This document shows, one piece after another, positions 63,661 through 64,000 of a DNA stretch of 64,000 nt; the first letter of the stretch is position 1, and every line of letters begins with the position of its first letter. Source of the DNA: Chlorocebus sabaeus. Lineage: Eukaryota > Chordata > Mammalia > Primates > Cercopithecidae. The notes below the pieces were generated by a model. The model had not been told where the DNA came from, ran no database searches, and saw nothing but the letters and a program-made list of their open reading frames with translations. The stretch is from the NCBI RefSeq assembly GCF_047675955.1, contig NC_132925.1, forward strand, positions 70,127,622-70,191,621, written 5' to 3'. The position numbers and the translations under genes were made by a program.

Positions 63661-64000
63661 TCCCGAGTTATTTGAAAACTTATCAAATTCTCACTTTGGT
63701 TGGGCTACTGCAGGGGGGCCTTCTGCCCTCACCTTTCCTCCAGATAATGCTTAGCTCTGTTACCATACTGTTTAAGATTGTCTCTACCCATTCCCTGACA
63801 CACATAAGATCCAATTTCTTCCTTCCTCTAACCCTAAATTCCAATGACTAGCAATTAGTTTAGTCACACATCTTCTGAACAATGTCAGATCTCTCACTAC
63901 ATAGATTCTGTACCATGAGCTAAGAAGATTAAAATGTCTTCAAATGTTAAACACTTTTTATAATCACATTCCACTGCCTTATGCTTGGCAGACAATCCAA
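63661..64000. other. Unclassified non-coding DNA at the window edge
   Basis: No repeat or gene assigned; may be continued beyond the window. Confidence 0.3.

Overview
This is a gene-free stretch of primate nuclear DNA. The abundance of Alu SINEs and primate L1 elements and a HERV9-type LTR (LTR12) place it in catarrhine primates. Two AluY copies (5973-6280 and 32382-32696) carry variants I associate with Old World monkey AluY lineages ('GGCGTAAACCC', and 'GATCCGGCC' in the second copy), so a cercopithecid such as a macaque or baboon is more likely than human. That species call rests on recalled subfamily diagnostics and is moderate. I find no cellular protein-coding gene, tRNA, rRNA, CRISPR array or bacterial-type feature. 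All long open frames trace to L1, LTR-retroelement, Alu or simple-repeat sequence.

Layout. 1-4.2 kb: unclassified DNA with a MIR, an old Alu, an L1 3' end, a second old Alu and an antisense MIR. 4.27-8.72 kb: an antisense L1 broken by a solo LTR12 (4450-5848) and three Alus. 8.87-9.36 kb: an interspersed element flanked by a near-perfect 8-bp repeat. 9.5-18.3 kb: a sense L1 split by a nearly full-length younger L1PA (11.05-17.81 kb), which itself carries two AluY copies. 20.1-20.44 kb: a likely 3'-UTR retrocopy (minus strand). 20.45-27.1 kb: a nearly full-length antisense L1MA-like element with an internal deletion and a 5' region made of about three repeated blocks. 27.4-34 kb: MER5A-type hAT fragments, MLT1-type LTRs, an L1M 3' end, a young AluY and a 238-bp hAT element with a perfect 8-bp target-site duplication. 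34-37 kb: mostly unclassified. 37.02-39.32 kb: a two-LTR THE1/MST (MaLR) provirus, antisense. 39.3-47 kb: sparse old MIR/L2 fragments in unclassified DNA. 47-51.8 kb: L1M and Alu cluster, ending in a polypurine tract of more than 400 bp. 53.70-54.15 kb: a well-preserved solo LTR with a 5-bp duplication. 54.18-54.79 kb: an internally deleted hAT element carrying an AluJ. 55-61 kb: AluJ, L2, L1M and a long low-repeat interval. 61.2-64 kb: antisense L1M/HAL1-like sequence.

Nothing here works together as a genetic system; the interest is in insertion history. The nesting gives a relative chronology: old L1 before L1PA before AluY; hAT element before AluJ; AluJ before AluS. Parts most likely to have regulatory activity are the two solo LTRs (both retain TATA-like and poly(A) signals), the polypurine tract and perhaps the non-repetitive 56.9-59 kb interval. 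I did not find evidence of an undescribed system. Family names are given from memory of consensus sequences and boundaries are approximate unless a target-site duplication is stated.
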